Of a stretch of 17,682 bases of DNA, positions 7,232 through 14,678 are shown piece by piece. The stretch spans positions 1-17,682 of the forward strand of contig JACQRN010000220.1 of the NCBI GenBank assembly GCA_016206515.1, in the 5' to 3' direction. Source of the stretch: Planctomycetota bacterium. Its GTDB lineage: Bacteria; Planctomycetota; SBBH01; JACQRN01. Position numbers and translations under genes: made by a program. The notes beneath the pieces are model-generated. The model saw nothing but the letters and a program-made list of their open reading frames with translations, did not search any database and was not told the DNA's origin. Each line of letters opens with the position of its first letter. The stretch's first letter is position 1.

Positions 7232-8320
7232 TCAGCGCGCGAGCGCGCCGGGACGAAGGAAGGAGGTGGGACGCACGTCCCCCTCCCCGAGGATGCCGCC
7301 GTATCCGACCTCGTCGAGCCACGAGGCGATCCGGTCGGCCGGCACGAGGACACCCAGATGCGGCACGGCGGACGACTCGCCCGGGCCGTACCCGAACACC
7401 CCGCGCGCGATCCCGACGAGGCGCCGGGTGTCCGCCGCGTACACCCCCCCGCCGCTGTTCCCGAAGATCGTCTGGGCGCTGAACATCCAGAACACCTCCC
7501 CGTCGACCGCCCGGTTCGTGCAGACGATCCGTCCGGAGGTCGGCACAGGGACCGAACCCAGGGGGCAGCCGACCGCCCAGACCTCGTCGAAGAGCCCCGC
7601 GCCGATGCTCCCGTCTCCGATGCGGGCGGGGAACGCCGGGACCGACAGGCGCGCCTCCAGGAGCGTGATGTCGATCTCCTCGCACGCGGCCCGCCGCACG
7701 GCGAGAACCTCCTCCACGACCCCCTGCCCCGGACCGAACAGGCTCACCTGAATCCCCGACGTCCGGCCGTTCGCCACGGCATGGCCAGCGGTCAGGATCC
7801 GCGCCACGCAAGAGCCATCCGGATCCCTCGTGCAGGCGATCACCGTCCCGCTGGCCCATGCGCCGCCGCAGGAGATCCGGACCGTGGGCAGGAGGAGATC
7901 GCGCTCCAACGTCGCTCGGGAGGGGACAGCCGCCTCTTTTTCGATGCGCAAAACGCTCGGACCTCCTGTCCTCGCGTTTTGCGGAAGCCGCTCCGCTCGG
8001 CGGCAAGCCGCCTCGCTCCGCGCCCGGGCCATCCCTGGCCCGGACTCGATGCGCAAAATGCTCGGACCTCCTGTCCTCGCGCAGGGATCCCCTGCGTCCA
8101 GGACGCCGCGGACTTCCTCCCGGACCTCCCCGATCCGGGAGGATGCGTCCGCGGACGATCGCGTTGCGCGAGCGGCCTCCCGCGCGGCGAGCCCCCCCTG
8201 CACGATCGCCACGAGGCTGCCTGCCATCGCCGCGCAGGCGGCCCAGAAACCGGAGCCTCGTCGCACGAACTCCAACATCGGCGATCCCGTCGCGCGGTTG
8301 AGCGCAATCGGGGAATCCAC
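7232..8320 (-). CDS. Membrane-anchored trypsin-like serine protease with repeat-derived insert
   Basis: The 362-residue protein has one hydrophobic segment at about residues 24-43, a helical stretch to about 75, then a chymotrypsin-fold protease domain from about 140. The catalytic triad is readable as His180 (LTAGH), Asp217 (EEIDITLLEA) and Ser289 (FGNSGGGVY). This places it with the HtrA/trypsin-2 type proteases of the envelope; no PDZ domain follows. Residues about 79-127 are encoded by a palindromic DNA repeat (7941-8084) that also occurs in the membrane gene at 11899. They separate the anchor region from the protease domain and look like a tolerated insertion. GTG 8320 is preceded by GGAGGG at good distance. 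Whether the repeat affects activity is unknown. Confidence 0.83.
   Translation of the reverse strand: MDSPIALNRATGSPMLEFVRRGSGFWAACAAMAGSLVAIVQGGLAAREAARATRSSADASSRIGEVREEVRGVLDAGDPCARTGGPSILRIESGPGMARARSEAACRRAERLPQNARTGGPSVLRIEKEAAVPSRATLERDLLLPTVRISCGGAWASGTVIACTRDPDGSCVARILTAGHAVANGRTSGIQVSLFGPGQGVVEEVLAVRRAACEEIDITLLEARLSVPAFPARIGDGSIGAGLFDEVWAVGCPLGSVPVPTSGRIVCTNRAVDGEVFWMFSAQTIFGNSGGGVYAADTRRLVGIARGVFGYGPGESSAVPHLGVLVPADRIASWLDEVGYGGILGEGDVRPTSFLRPGALAR
7941..8084 (+). repeat. Palindromic element, full copy A1 plus partial copy A2, inside the protease gene
   Basis: Copy A1 (about 7941-8044) holds three hairpins. Stem 1 is CGCAAAACGC 7947-7956 with GCGTTTTGCG 7974-7983, and its loop contains a nested GGAC/GTCC pair. 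The middle hairpin is GGCGG-CAAG-CCGCC. Stem 3 is CCCGGGCCA 8023-8031 with TGGCCCGGA 8036-8044 around TCCC. Copy A2 (8045 to about 8084) repeats only the first 40 bases and follows A1 with no gap. The unit is 105 bp, a multiple of three, and has no stop codon in any frame, so the host gene stays open. Other copies lie at 12188-12292 and 12536-12715. Confidence 0.9.
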
Positions 8321-8396
8321 ACCCGCCCTCCCCGGATGCGCGAGGAAACTTCGGTTCCGACATCAGCGGGCTTGATGGAACCCCCGTCGAGCGCGC

Positions 8397-8402
8397 TATC
8401 CT
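8397..8402 (+). promoter_or_regulatory. -10-like box of topA, suggesting a near-leaderless mRNA
   Basis: TATCCT at 8397-8402 lies 11 bases before the topA ATG; TTGATG is 19 bp upstream (8372-8377). No ribosome binding site precedes the ATG. A start site about seven bases after the box would leave a leader of only about five bases. Confidence 0.4.
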
Positions 8403-8413
8403 TGCGGCGCACC

Positions 8414-10642
8414 ATGCCGTCCCCGAAACGCAGGAAGAAGCCCGGACGCCGGTTGGTCATCGTGGAGTCCCCGGCCAAGGCCAAGACGATCCAGAAGTAC
8501 CTGGGCGCCGGGTATACCGTGCTGGCGAGCCTCGGGCACGTGTGCGACCTGCCGAAGCGCAACCTGGGGATCGACGTCGAGAACGGGTTCTCACCCACCT
8601 GGCGCCCGATCAAGGACCGCGCGCAGGTCCTCAAGGAGATGAAGGCCGCCGCGAAAGGCGCCGAGTTGATCTTCCTCTGCCCCGACCCGGACCGCGAGGG
8701 GGAGGCGATCGCCTGGCACCTGGCCGAGACCCTCAAGATCCCGGTCGAGAAGATCCGGCGGGTTTCCTTCAACGAGATCACAAAGGGCGCCATCGAAGTC
8801 GCCTTCAACGCCGACCCGCAGAAGCAGCGGATCGATCTGAAGAAAGTAGAGGCGCAGCACGCGCGGCGGCTCCTGGACCGGATCGTCGGGTACAAGCTCT
8901 CGCCACTCCTGCAGCGCAAGATCGCCAAGGGGTTGAGCGCCGGTCGCGTCCAGTCGGTCGCGGTCCGCCTGATCGTCGACCGGGAACGCGAGATCGCCGC
9001 GTTCCGCCCCGAGGAGTACTGGCGGATCCTCGGCCGATTCGCCCCGCAGGAAATCCCGCTCGCCGCCGCCGTGGAGGCGCTCCTCGTCTCCATGGACGGG
9101 AAATCCCTGCGGACCTCCGCCGAGCCGGCCGAACGCGCGCTGGCCGATGAGGTCTCCGCGCGGGAGGTGGCCCGGGACGTCACGCGCCACCGCCACGCCG
9201 TCTCCTCCTGCGAGCGCAAGGCGCGGCTCGACCACCCCCCGGCGCCACTGACGACGTCGCTCCTGCAGCAGCAGGCCGCCAACCGCTTCCACATGACCAC
9301 GAAGCAGACGATGCGCCTGGCACAGCAGCTCTACCAGGGTGTGGAGATCCCGGGGGAGGGGCCGGTCGGGCTGATCACCTATATGAGGACCGACTCCGTG
9401 CGGATCGCCCCCGAGGCGCTCGAGGCGTGCCGGTCTCTCATCCGCTCCCGCTACGGGGAGCGCTACCTCTCGTCCCAGATCCGCCACTTCAAGGCACGCA
9501 AGGGGGCCCAGGAGGCGCACGAGGCGATCCGCCCGACCGACTTCTCCCGCGCCCCGGAGAACCTCCAGGGGATCCTCGATCCGGCGCAGTGGAAGATCTA
9601 TCAGCTCGTCTGGCAGCGGGCGATGGCCAGCCAGATGGCCTCCGCCCAGCTGGAGGCCGCGCGGATCGTGATCGAGGGGGGACCGTACCGCTGGGAGGCG
9701 ACCGGCCTCGTGATGCAGTTCGACGGATACCGGAAGCTCCTGCCCAAGAAGCAGGAGGAGGAGCAGGACCTTCCCGACCTCCCGGCCGGGACGCCGATGG
9801 CCCCCCTGCGGGAGGGGACCGTGTCCCCCGTCCAGATGTTCACGCAGGGACCACCTCGATTCTCGGAGGCAAGCCTCGTGCGGACGCTCGAGAAACAGGG
9901 GATCGGCCGCCCGAGCACCTACGCCACGATCATCACGACGATCCAGGACCGCGGATACGCCGAGAAGCGCGACGCGCGCTTCTACGCCACCGAGCTCGGG
10001 ACGCTGATCACCGACGAGCTCCTGCGCCACTTCACCGCGGTGATGGACGTCGGCTTCACCGCGCGGATCGAGGAGGAGCTCGACCAGGTCGAGGCGAACG
10101 AGATCCCCTGGCGCAAGGTCCTCGAGGAGTTCTACGCCCCGTTCGCGCGGTCCCTGACGGACGCCGAGCGGAAGATGGAGGACCACCGGACCCAGCCGGA
10201 GAAGTCCGGGATCCCGTGCGAGAAGTGCGGTCGCGAGATGGTCCTCAAGTGGAGCCGCCGCGGCCGGTTCCTGGGGTGCCCCGGCTTCCCCGAGTGCCAC
10301 AATGCGAAGCCCCTCCCCAGGCAGGAGGGGGACGCCACGCCGCAGACCCCGGCCGGCGACTGCGAGAAGTGCGGCAAGTCGATGACGTACAAGTCGGGCC
10401 GGTTCGGGACCTTCCTGGCCTGCACCGGCTACCCCGAATGCCGCAACACGCGTCCGGTCCCGACCGGCCACAAGTGCCCGAAGCCGGGGTGCGACGGGGA
10501 CCTGGTCGAGCGGAGAACCAAGAAGGGGGGGCGGCGCTTTTACGGGTGCAGCCGCTACCCCGCCTGCGACCATGTGTCCCGCTCACTCCAGAACCCCGAG
10601 CCCCCTGCCCCCACCGGATTGGAGCAGGTGGATGGGACGTAA
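8414..10642 (+). CDS. topA: DNA topoisomerase I (type IA)
   Basis: The 742-residue enzyme relaxes negatively supercoiled DNA by single-strand passage. The Toprim domain opens with LVIVESPAKAKTIQKYLG and carries the metal-binding acids in CPDPDREGEAIAWHL. LSAGRVQSVAVRLI marks domain II-IV. The catalytic tyrosine is Tyr323 in GLITYMRTDSVRI (Tyr319 in E. coli). EKQGIGRPSTYATII and AVMDVGFTARIEEELD complete the core. Three C4 zinc ribbons follow at the C-terminus: CEKCGREM...CPGFPEC, CEKCGKSM...CTGYPEC, and CPKPGC...CSRYPAC. ATG 8414 is the first start that keeps the usual short basic leader (SPKRRKKPGRR); the frame is open upstream only by chance. Its last codons overlap the next gene by 11 bases. 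Confidence 0.97.
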   Translation: MPSPKRRKKPGRRLVIVESPAKAKTIQKYLGAGYTVLASLGHVCDLPKRNLGIDVENGFSPTWRPIKDRAQVLKEMKAAAKGAELIFLCPDPDREGEAIAWHLAETLKIPVEKIRRVSFNEITKGAIEVAFNADPQKQRIDLKKVEAQHARRLLDRIVGYKLSPLLQRKIAKGLSAGRVQSVAVRLIVDREREIAAFRPEEYWRILGRFAPQEIPLAAAVEALLVSMDGKSLRTSAEPAERALADEVSAREVARDVTRHRHAVSSCERKARLDHPPAPLTTSLLQQQAANRFHMTTKQTMRLAQQLYQGVEIPGEGPVGLITYMRTDSVRIAPEALEACRSLIRSRYGERYLSSQIRHFKARKGAQEAHEAIRPTDFSRAPENLQGILDPAQWKIYQLVWQRAMASQMASAQLEAARIVIEGGPYRWEATGLVMQFDGYRKLLPKKQEEEQDLPDLPAGTPMAPLREGTVSPVQMFTQGPPRFSEASLVRTLEKQGIGRPSTYATIITTIQDRGYAEKRDARFYATELGTLITDELLRHFTAVMDVGFTARIEEELDQVEANEIPWRKVLEEFYAPFARSLTDAERKMEDHRTQPEKSGIPCEKCGREMVLKWSRRGRFLGCPGFPECHNAKPLPRQEGDATPQTPAGDCEKCGKSMTYKSGRFGTFLACTGYPECRNTRPVPTGHKCPKPGCDGDLVERRTKKGGRRFYGCSRYPACDHVSRSLQNPEPPAPTGLEQVDGT

Positions 10643-11456
10643 GCGGGGATTCGGGCTCCCCCTCGCCGCCTGCCTCTCGCTTGTCGCCACCGCCCTCGGC
10701 GGCCCCCTCCTGGACGAGTGCCCCGGGACCGGGACGGCTCCATCGCCGCCCGACAGCGGATGGATGAAGGCGTGGGAGGACTGGATGCGACGGCGCACGG
10801 CCTCGGAGCCGCCCGTTCGGACCGCCCCCGGGACGCAGCCGGTAACGGTCGCGCCCCCGCAGGATCCCGGCCCGAGGGAGAGGGAGCAGGCGGCGCGAGC
10901 GAAGGTCGAGGCGGAGGAGCGTCTTCTGGAGGCGATTGAGAACTTCCGCGCCGGGGGCTCGCCGGACGGGACCCAGGAGGCGCTCCGGAACTTCGCCCTG
11001 TCCCATCCCGGGGAGGCCGAACGGACCGGCGAGATGGGCTCCCTCATCGAGGCCGCACGCCGGTTCCGGACGCGCGCCGACACCCTCCTGCTCGGCGCTG
11101 AATCCCTCCTGGAGGAAGGCCAAACCGATGCCGCCGGCGACCGTTGCCGCATCGTGCTGCGCGAGTGCCCGACGCATCGCGGTGCCCAGGCGCTCGCCAT
11201 CCGCATCGAGGCGGCCCGGCCCGCCGGGCGTGGCCCGCCGCTCCTGCCCGCGGGGGACCGGGAGACGCCGGCGCGCCCCGGTCCGGGGGAACCCTTGCCC
11301 CCCGCCGAACGGCTCCGGCGCGCGGAGCGGCTCGCCCGCGGGGGGCACCTGGAGGCTGCCCGCGTACTCCTGGTCGGCCTTCAGGAGGAGGACCTGCCGG
11401 AACCGCTCGCCGTGCGGGCCCGCGACCTCGCCGTGCGCCTCGAGACGCCCCGATGA
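10632..11456 (+). CDS. Exported helical-repeat (TPR-like) protein of unknown function
   Basis: I start at ATG 10632, inside the end of topA, because it follows GGAGCAGGTGG and gives a clean signal peptide (GRKRGFGLPLAACLSLVATALGG). The mature part has a Pro-rich linker and then helical pairs with TPR character: EEQ/LLEAIENFRAGGSPDGTQEALRNFA..HPGEAE, ADTLLLGAESLLEEGQTDAAGDRC, and AERLARGGHLEAARVLLVGL. Such repeats normally bind protein. No enzymatic motif is seen. The 274-residue product sits in an overlapping operon: 11 bases shared with topA and four (ATGA) with the Nudix gene. Function is unknown. Confidence 0.68.
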   Translation: MGRKRGFGLPLAACLSLVATALGGPLLDECPGTGTAPSPPDSGWMKAWEDWMRRRTASEPPVRTAPGTQPVTVAPPQDPGPREREQAARAKVEAEERLLEAIENFRAGGSPDGTQEALRNFALSHPGEAERTGEMGSLIEAARRFRTRADTLLLGAESLLEEGQTDAAGDRCRIVLRECPTHRGAQALAIRIEAARPAGRGPPLLPAGDRETPARPGPGEPLPPAERLRRAERLARGGHLEAARVLLVGLQEEDLPEPLAVRARDLAVRLETPR

Positions 11457-11902
11457 ACCCCGGCGCCGCGGTCGAGGACCGCGCCTACGGCTGTATCGTC
11501 GTCCACGGGCAGGGGCCCGCCCGCGCGGTCCTCCTGGTCCGCAGCGCGCGCCGGGGGCTCTGGGGATTCCCGAAGGGGCACGCGCGCTCCGGGGAGTCGC
11601 CGCACCAGGCCGCCGAGCGCGAGTTGGAGGAGGAGACCGCCCTGCGCATCCGGCCGCCCTCCGACGCCCCCTCCTTCGAGCTGACGTATCGCATCGGCCC
11701 GGTCCCGAAGCGGGTCACCCTCTTCCTGACCTTCGCGGAGGGGCGCGGGCGCACAGCGCCGGGCCTGCCGGAGATCGGCGAGGTGCGCTGGGCGTCCCTC
11801 CAGAAGGCGCGCGCCCTTCTCCCGCACGTGGACCAGCGGCGTCTGCTTGACAAGGTGGACAGGCTCTGCACCGGCCCCGTCGCGCACCTCGCGCAGCCAT
11901 GA
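11453..11902 (+). CDS. Nudix hydrolase, Ap4A-pyrophosphatase-like
   Basis: The 149-residue protein has a Nudix box at residues 42-64: Gly42, Glu48, then Arg56-Glu57-Leu58 and Glu60-Glu61, with Ala63 where the consensus has Gly. The preceding LWGFPKGHARSGES is typical of the diadenosine tetraphosphate hydrolase branch. Nudix enzymes cleave nucleoside diphosphates linked to another group and need Mg2+; the substrate here is inferred from the GFPKG motif only. ATG 11453 overlaps the previous stop (ATGA), and its own stop overlaps the next start at 11899, so three consecutive genes are coupled. Confidence 0.87.
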   Translation: MNPGAAVEDRAYGCIVVHGQGPARAVLLVRSARRGLWGFPKGHARSGESPHQAAERELEEETALRIRPPSDAPSFELTYRIGPVPKRVTLFLTFAEGRGRTAPGLPEIGEVRWASLQKARALLPHVDQRRLLDKVDRLCTGPVAHLAQP

Positions 11903-13236
11903 CATCCCCCGCGGACGTCTTCCAGCACCTAGACCCCACGCTGCAAGTCCTGGCACTCCTGGCGGTCGTGGCCTGGCTCCACCGCCTCGGGTTCGGCGCC
12001 GGGTACACCCTGTTCCTCCTGGCGGTCGTGCTCGGCTTCGCATCCGGCGGAGACCTCGAGACGGTCGCCGACACCCTCTCGCGCGGCACCAACGCGCCGG
12101 AGACGTTCCTGTGGGTCGGCGTCGTCTGGTGCCTCGCCGGAGGGGCACAGATGGCCCGCCTGGCTCGCAGGTTCCGCCCCGTTCCAATTGGATGCGCAAA
12201 ACGCTCGGACCTCCTGTCCTCGCGTTTTGCGGAGGCCGCTCCGCTCGGCGGCAAGCCGCCTCGCTTCGCGCCCGGGCCATCCCTGGCCCGGGTCTCCGGG
12301 GGGATATGGGGACGCGCGATGGGAGCCCTCCTCGCCCATCGCACCCCCCCGTCGTTCGCGTCGGGACGCCGTCTCCACCCGCCGCGCTTCCTGTCCCAGG
12401 CGATCGCGACCGGTCTGCCGATCGGAGCGCCGTTCGCGATCGCCGCGGGGCTCCTCGACGGCCGCGTCCCGTTTCGGGAGACCTGCCTCGTGCTGGGCGC
12501 CTGCGGCGGCCTGACCGCCTGGTGCGGACTTCTAGTTGAATGCGCAAAACGCTCGGACCTCCTGTCCTCGCGTTTTGCGGAGGCCGCTCCGCTCGGCGGC
12601 AAGCCGCCTCCCTCCGCGCCGGGGCCATCCCTGGCCCCGGTTGAATGCGCAAAACGCTCGGACCTCCTGGTTGGATGCGCAGAACGCTCGGACCTCCTGT
12701 CCTCGCGTTCCGCGGGCAGGCTCCTGCCGCAGGCGTGCGCGATCGTGCCGGTCCTGGCGCTCTGGCCCTGGGGGCCGCCCGGGCTCCTCGCGGGCGCGCT
12801 GGCGGGGCTGATCGCCGCGTGGATCTCGAGCGGTGCCGGGTTCGGCCGCGGCGGACGCCTCCTGCGGCGCCTCCCCCTGGCGGACCTGGCGCTCGTGGTG
12901 ATCGGCGCGCGGGTCCTCCTCGAGGCGCTCGAGGCCGCGTCGCTCGACGGGGCCCTCCTGCGTCCGGAGCGGCCGGCGGCATCGCTCGCGGCGGGCGCGA
13001 CCCTCCTGCCGTTCCTTCTGGGGCTGATTCTCGGGGAGCCGAACCTGGCGCTCCCCCTGTCGCTCGCCCTCCTCCCCCTCGCCGGGGATTCGCGCAACGC
13101 GGCGCTCCTCGCGGCGGCCTGCTGTACGACGGCCGGGACGTTGGCGGGAGGCGAAAGGGGGAGAGGCGGCCTAGCGGCCCCGCTGACGCTGGGGGCGGTC
13201 GGATCGGCGCTTCTGGCGTGGCGGATGGTGGGGTGA
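11899..13236 (+). CDS. Polytopic membrane protein carrying two blocks of palindromic repeat
   Basis: The 445-residue product is very hydrophobic. Likely membrane segments lie near residues 14-50, 70-86, 168-186, 190-211, 274-312 and through 330-445. The general look (LGFGAGYTLFLLAVVLGFASG, LPLSLALLPLAGDSRNAALLAAACC) recalls DUF401-type transport-like proteins, but I hold this weakly. Residues about 98-132 and 213-272 are encoded by the palindromic element and are polar (CAKRSDLLSSRFAEAAPLGG). All four element copies here are in the same frame, and they fall between hydrophobic segments, so they would make loops. Without them the protein would be about 350 residues. ATG 11899 overlaps the Nudix stop. 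The 3' end overlaps the end of kdsA by 66 bases. It may still work or may be decaying. Confidence 0.72.
   Translation: MTSPADVFQHLDPTLQVLALLAVVAWLHRLGFGAGYTLFLLAVVLGFASGGDLETVADTLSRGTNAPETFLWVGVVWCLAGGAQMARLARRFRPVPIGCAKRSDLLSSRFAEAAPLGGKPPRFAPGPSLARVSGGIWGRAMGALLAHRTPPSFASGRRLHPPRFLSQAIATGLPIGAPFAIAAGLLDGRVPFRETCLVLGACGGLTAWCGLLVECAKRSDLLSSRFAEAAPLGGKPPPSAPGPSLAPVECAKRSDLLVGCAERSDLLSSRSAGRLLPQACAIVPVLALWPWGPPGLLAGALAGLIAAWISSGAGFGRGGRLLRRLPLADLALVVIGARVLLEALEAASLDGALLRPERPAASLAAGATLLPFLLGLILGEPNLALPLSLALLPLAGDSRNAALLAAACCTTAGTLAGGERGRGGLAAPLTLGAVGSALLAWRMVG
12188..12292 (+). repeat. Palindromic element, full copy B
   Basis: Aligns base for base in length with copies A1 and C1. Stem 1: CGCAAAACGC 12195-12204 with GCGTTTTGCG 12222-12231. 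Stem 3: CCCGGGCCA 12271-12279 with TGGCCCGGG 12284-12292 around TCCC. It lies in frame in the membrane protein gene and is not followed by a partial second copy. Confidence 0.92.
12536..12715 (+). repeat. Palindromic element, full copy C1 plus two partial copies C2 and C3
   Basis: C1 (12536-12640) has stem 1 at 12543-12552/12570-12579 and stem 3 at CCGGGGCCA 12619-12627 with TGGCCCCGG 12632-12640. C2 (12641-12670) repeats only the first 30 bases. C3 (12671 to about 12715) repeats the first 40 or so, with AGAACGC in place of AAAACGC and a decayed right arm (GCGTTCCGCG). All begin TTGRATGCGC and keep the same reading phase. Confidence 0.92.
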
Positions 13237-14073
13237 TCCGCCGTCCGCCTCCCGCACCGCCTCGTGCAGGCGCAGGAGGGAACGCAGCAGGGCTTCGAAG
13301 AGGGCGAGCGGGAACATCGACGGGCCGTCGGACGGCGCGCGGTCGGGATCGGGGTGGACCTCGAAGAACAGGCCGTCGCACCCGGCCCCCACGGCGGCGC
13401 GCGCCAGGACCGGGATGAACTCCCGCTGGCCGCCGCTCGCCTCGCCGAGCGCGCCGGGAAGCTGGACCGAGTGCGTCGCGTCGAAGACCACAGGGCAGCG
13501 CGTAGCGCGCATCACGCTGATCGCGCGGAAGTCGCTGACGAGGTTGTTGTAGCCGAAGCAGGTTCCCCGCTCGGTCAGGAGAACCCCCCGGGCGCCGGCG
13601 GAACGTACCTTCTGCGCGACGGCCGCCATTTCCGGAGGGGACAGGAACTGCCCCTTCTTCACGTTGACGGCGCGTCCCGATGCGCCCGCCGCCTGCAGGA
13701 GGTCCGTCTGACGGGAGAGGAACGCGGGGATCTGGAGGCAATCGAGGGTCCGGGCGGCGCGCGGGACCTGCGAGGTCTCGTGAACGTCGGACAGAATCGG
13801 CAGAGCGGTGGTCGAGCGGACTTCGTCCAACAGACCCAGCCCGTCCTCCAACCCCGGCCCGCGGAACGACGCGCCCCGCGTCCGGTTCGCCTTGTCGAAG
13901 GAAGACTTGAAGATCATGGGGATCTTCAGGCTCCGGGCGATCCCCTCCAGCGTCCGCGCGATCTGGAGGATTTTCGCGCGCCCCTCCAGCACGCACGGCC
14001 CCGCGATCACGAAGAGCCGCCCCGGCTCGATCCGCACCGGTCCGATGGGGAACGGATCGAACGACGCGGTCAT
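13171..14073 (-). CDS. kdsA: 3-deoxy-8-phosphooctulonate (KDO-8-P) synthase
   Basis: KdsA condenses arabinose-5-phosphate with phosphoenolpyruvate to KDO-8-phosphate, for lipopolysaccharide core. Visible family segments are FVIAGPCVLEG, FKSSFDKANRT, PILSDVHE, QIPAFLSRQTDLL, NVKKGQFLSP, LTERGTCFGYNNLVSDFR, VVFDATHSVQLPG and GLFFEVHPDPD. Cys27 in AGPC, where the E. coli enzyme has Asn, marks the metal-dependent class (as in Aquifex). The 300-residue length exceeds the usual 280 or so because the last ~20 residues (SPHHPPRQKRRSDRP...) extend into the 3' end of the convergent membrane gene and are probably unstructured. ATG 14073 overlaps the kdsC stop (ATGA). Confidence 0.95.
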   Translation of the reverse strand: MTASFDPFPIGPVRIEPGRLFVIAGPCVLEGRAKILQIARTLEGIARSLKIPMIFKSSFDKANRTRGASFRGPGLEDGLGLLDEVRSTTALPILSDVHETSQVPRAARTLDCLQIPAFLSRQTDLLQAAGASGRAVNVKKGQFLSPPEMAAVAQKVRSAGARGVLLTERGTCFGYNNLVSDFRAISVMRATRCPVVFDATHSVQLPGALGEASGGQREFIPVLARAAVGAGCDGLFFEVHPDPDRAPSDGPSMFPLALFEALLRSLLRLHEAVREADGGSPHHPPRQKRRSDRPQRQRGR

Positions 14074-14579
14074 GCGATGCCCCGGTGGCGCAGCAGCCAC
14101 TCGACCGCGTCGCGAACCGCCCCGTGCCCGCCCGCGCGGGGCGTCACGTGGTGCGCGCAGGCGCGGACATCCGCGGAGGCGTCGGCGGGGGCCAGCGCCA
14201 GCCCCGCCGCGCGCAGCGCCGGGAGGTCCGTGACGTCGTCCCCCATGTAGGCGGCCTCGGAGGTCCGGACCCCCCACACGCCGCAGAGTTCCTCGAACCC
14301 CGACGCCTTCGAGGCGACCTCCTGGCGCACCTCGGCGACGCCCAGCTCCCGCGCGCGGCGCTCCACCGCCTCGCAGCGCCGCCCGCTCACCCAGCCGACC
14401 CGGAGCCCCGCCGCGCGCGCCCGCTGGACCCCGAGGCCGTCGTGGACGTGGAACCGCTTGTCCTCCCCCCCCCCGACGCCCAACCACCGGGCCCCGTCCG
14501 TGAGGACCCCGTCGACATCCAGCACCAGGGCCTTCAGCCCCGCGATGCGCGCCCGGAACGCCTCCCCCTCGACGGACAC
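14070..14579 (-). CDS. kdsC: KDO-8-phosphate phosphatase (HAD family)
   Basis: The 169-residue protein has HAD motif I as ALVLDVDGVLTDG (Asp21 nucleophile, Asp23), motif II in VGWVSGRRC, and motif IV as YMGDDVTDLPAL. No cap domain is present, as in the C0-type KdsC tetramer, and the DGVLTDG sequence is typical of this group. It would remove phosphate from the product of KdsA, and the gene directly precedes kdsA with a four-base overlap, so the two steps are co-expressed. GTG 14579 is chosen because it lies eight bases after a good -10 box, implying a leaderless message; no ribosome binding site is seen. Confidence 0.92.
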   Translation of the reverse strand: MSVEGEAFRARIAGLKALVLDVDGVLTDGARWLGVGGGEDKRFHVHDGLGVQRARAAGLRVGWVSGRRCEAVERRARELGVAEVRQEVASKASGFEELCGVWGVRTSEAAYMGDDVTDLPALRAAGLALAPADASADVRACAHHVTPRAGGHGAVRDAVEWLLRHRGIA

Positions 14580-14587
14580 GGGGCGTA

Positions 14588-14616
14588 AGGATAGGAACGC
14601 CCCGGAGGAGCCGCAA
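14588..14616 (-). promoter_or_regulatory. Promoter of kdsC-kdsA, predicted leaderless
   Basis: On the minus strand TTGCGG (14616-14611), a 17-bp spacer and TATCCT (14593-14588) precede the GTG start by eight bases. A start site six to nine bases after the -10 box would fall on or next to the GTG. Confidence 0.55.
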
Positions 14617-14617
14617 G

Positions 14618-14648
14618 GCGGGTTGTGGAATCGTGGTGGACAACCCGC
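14618..14648. promoter_or_regulatory. Inverted repeat between divergent promoters, possible operator
   Basis: GCGGGTTGT (14618-14626) and ACAACCCGC (14640-14648) are exact reverse complements 13 bases apart. They lie between the kdsC -35 box and the -10 box of the plus-strand gene at 14679, a place where a dimeric regulator could act on both. It could also be a simple hairpin. Confidence 0.4.
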
Positions 14649-14662
14649 CTCCCGTCGGGTCC

Positions 14663-14668
14663 TATACT
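14663..14668 (+). promoter_or_regulatory. -10 box of the actin gene cluster
   Basis: TATACT at 14663-14668 lies ten bases before GTG 14679. The -35 is unclear (TGGACA is 20 bp away). With no ribosome binding site before the GTG, a leaderless or nearly leaderless start is likely. Confidence 0.45.
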
Positions 14669-14678
14669 GCACCTTCCC

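Noticed and set aside
7840..9300. Long minus-strand open frame across the protease/topA junction
   Set aside because: It is antisense to topA and the protease repeat, has no family motifs, and results from the high GC content that keeps shadow frames open.
12190..12715. CRISPR array made of the 30-bp repeated starts in the membrane gene
   Set aside because: Repeats are adjacent or 105 bp apart with no unique spacers, and they share full flanking sequence; they are palindromic element copies.
11381..13996. Very long minus-strand frame of 871 codons opposite the membrane gene
   Set aside because: Arg/Pro/Gly-rich low-complexity translation antisense to well-supported genes, with no start signal.
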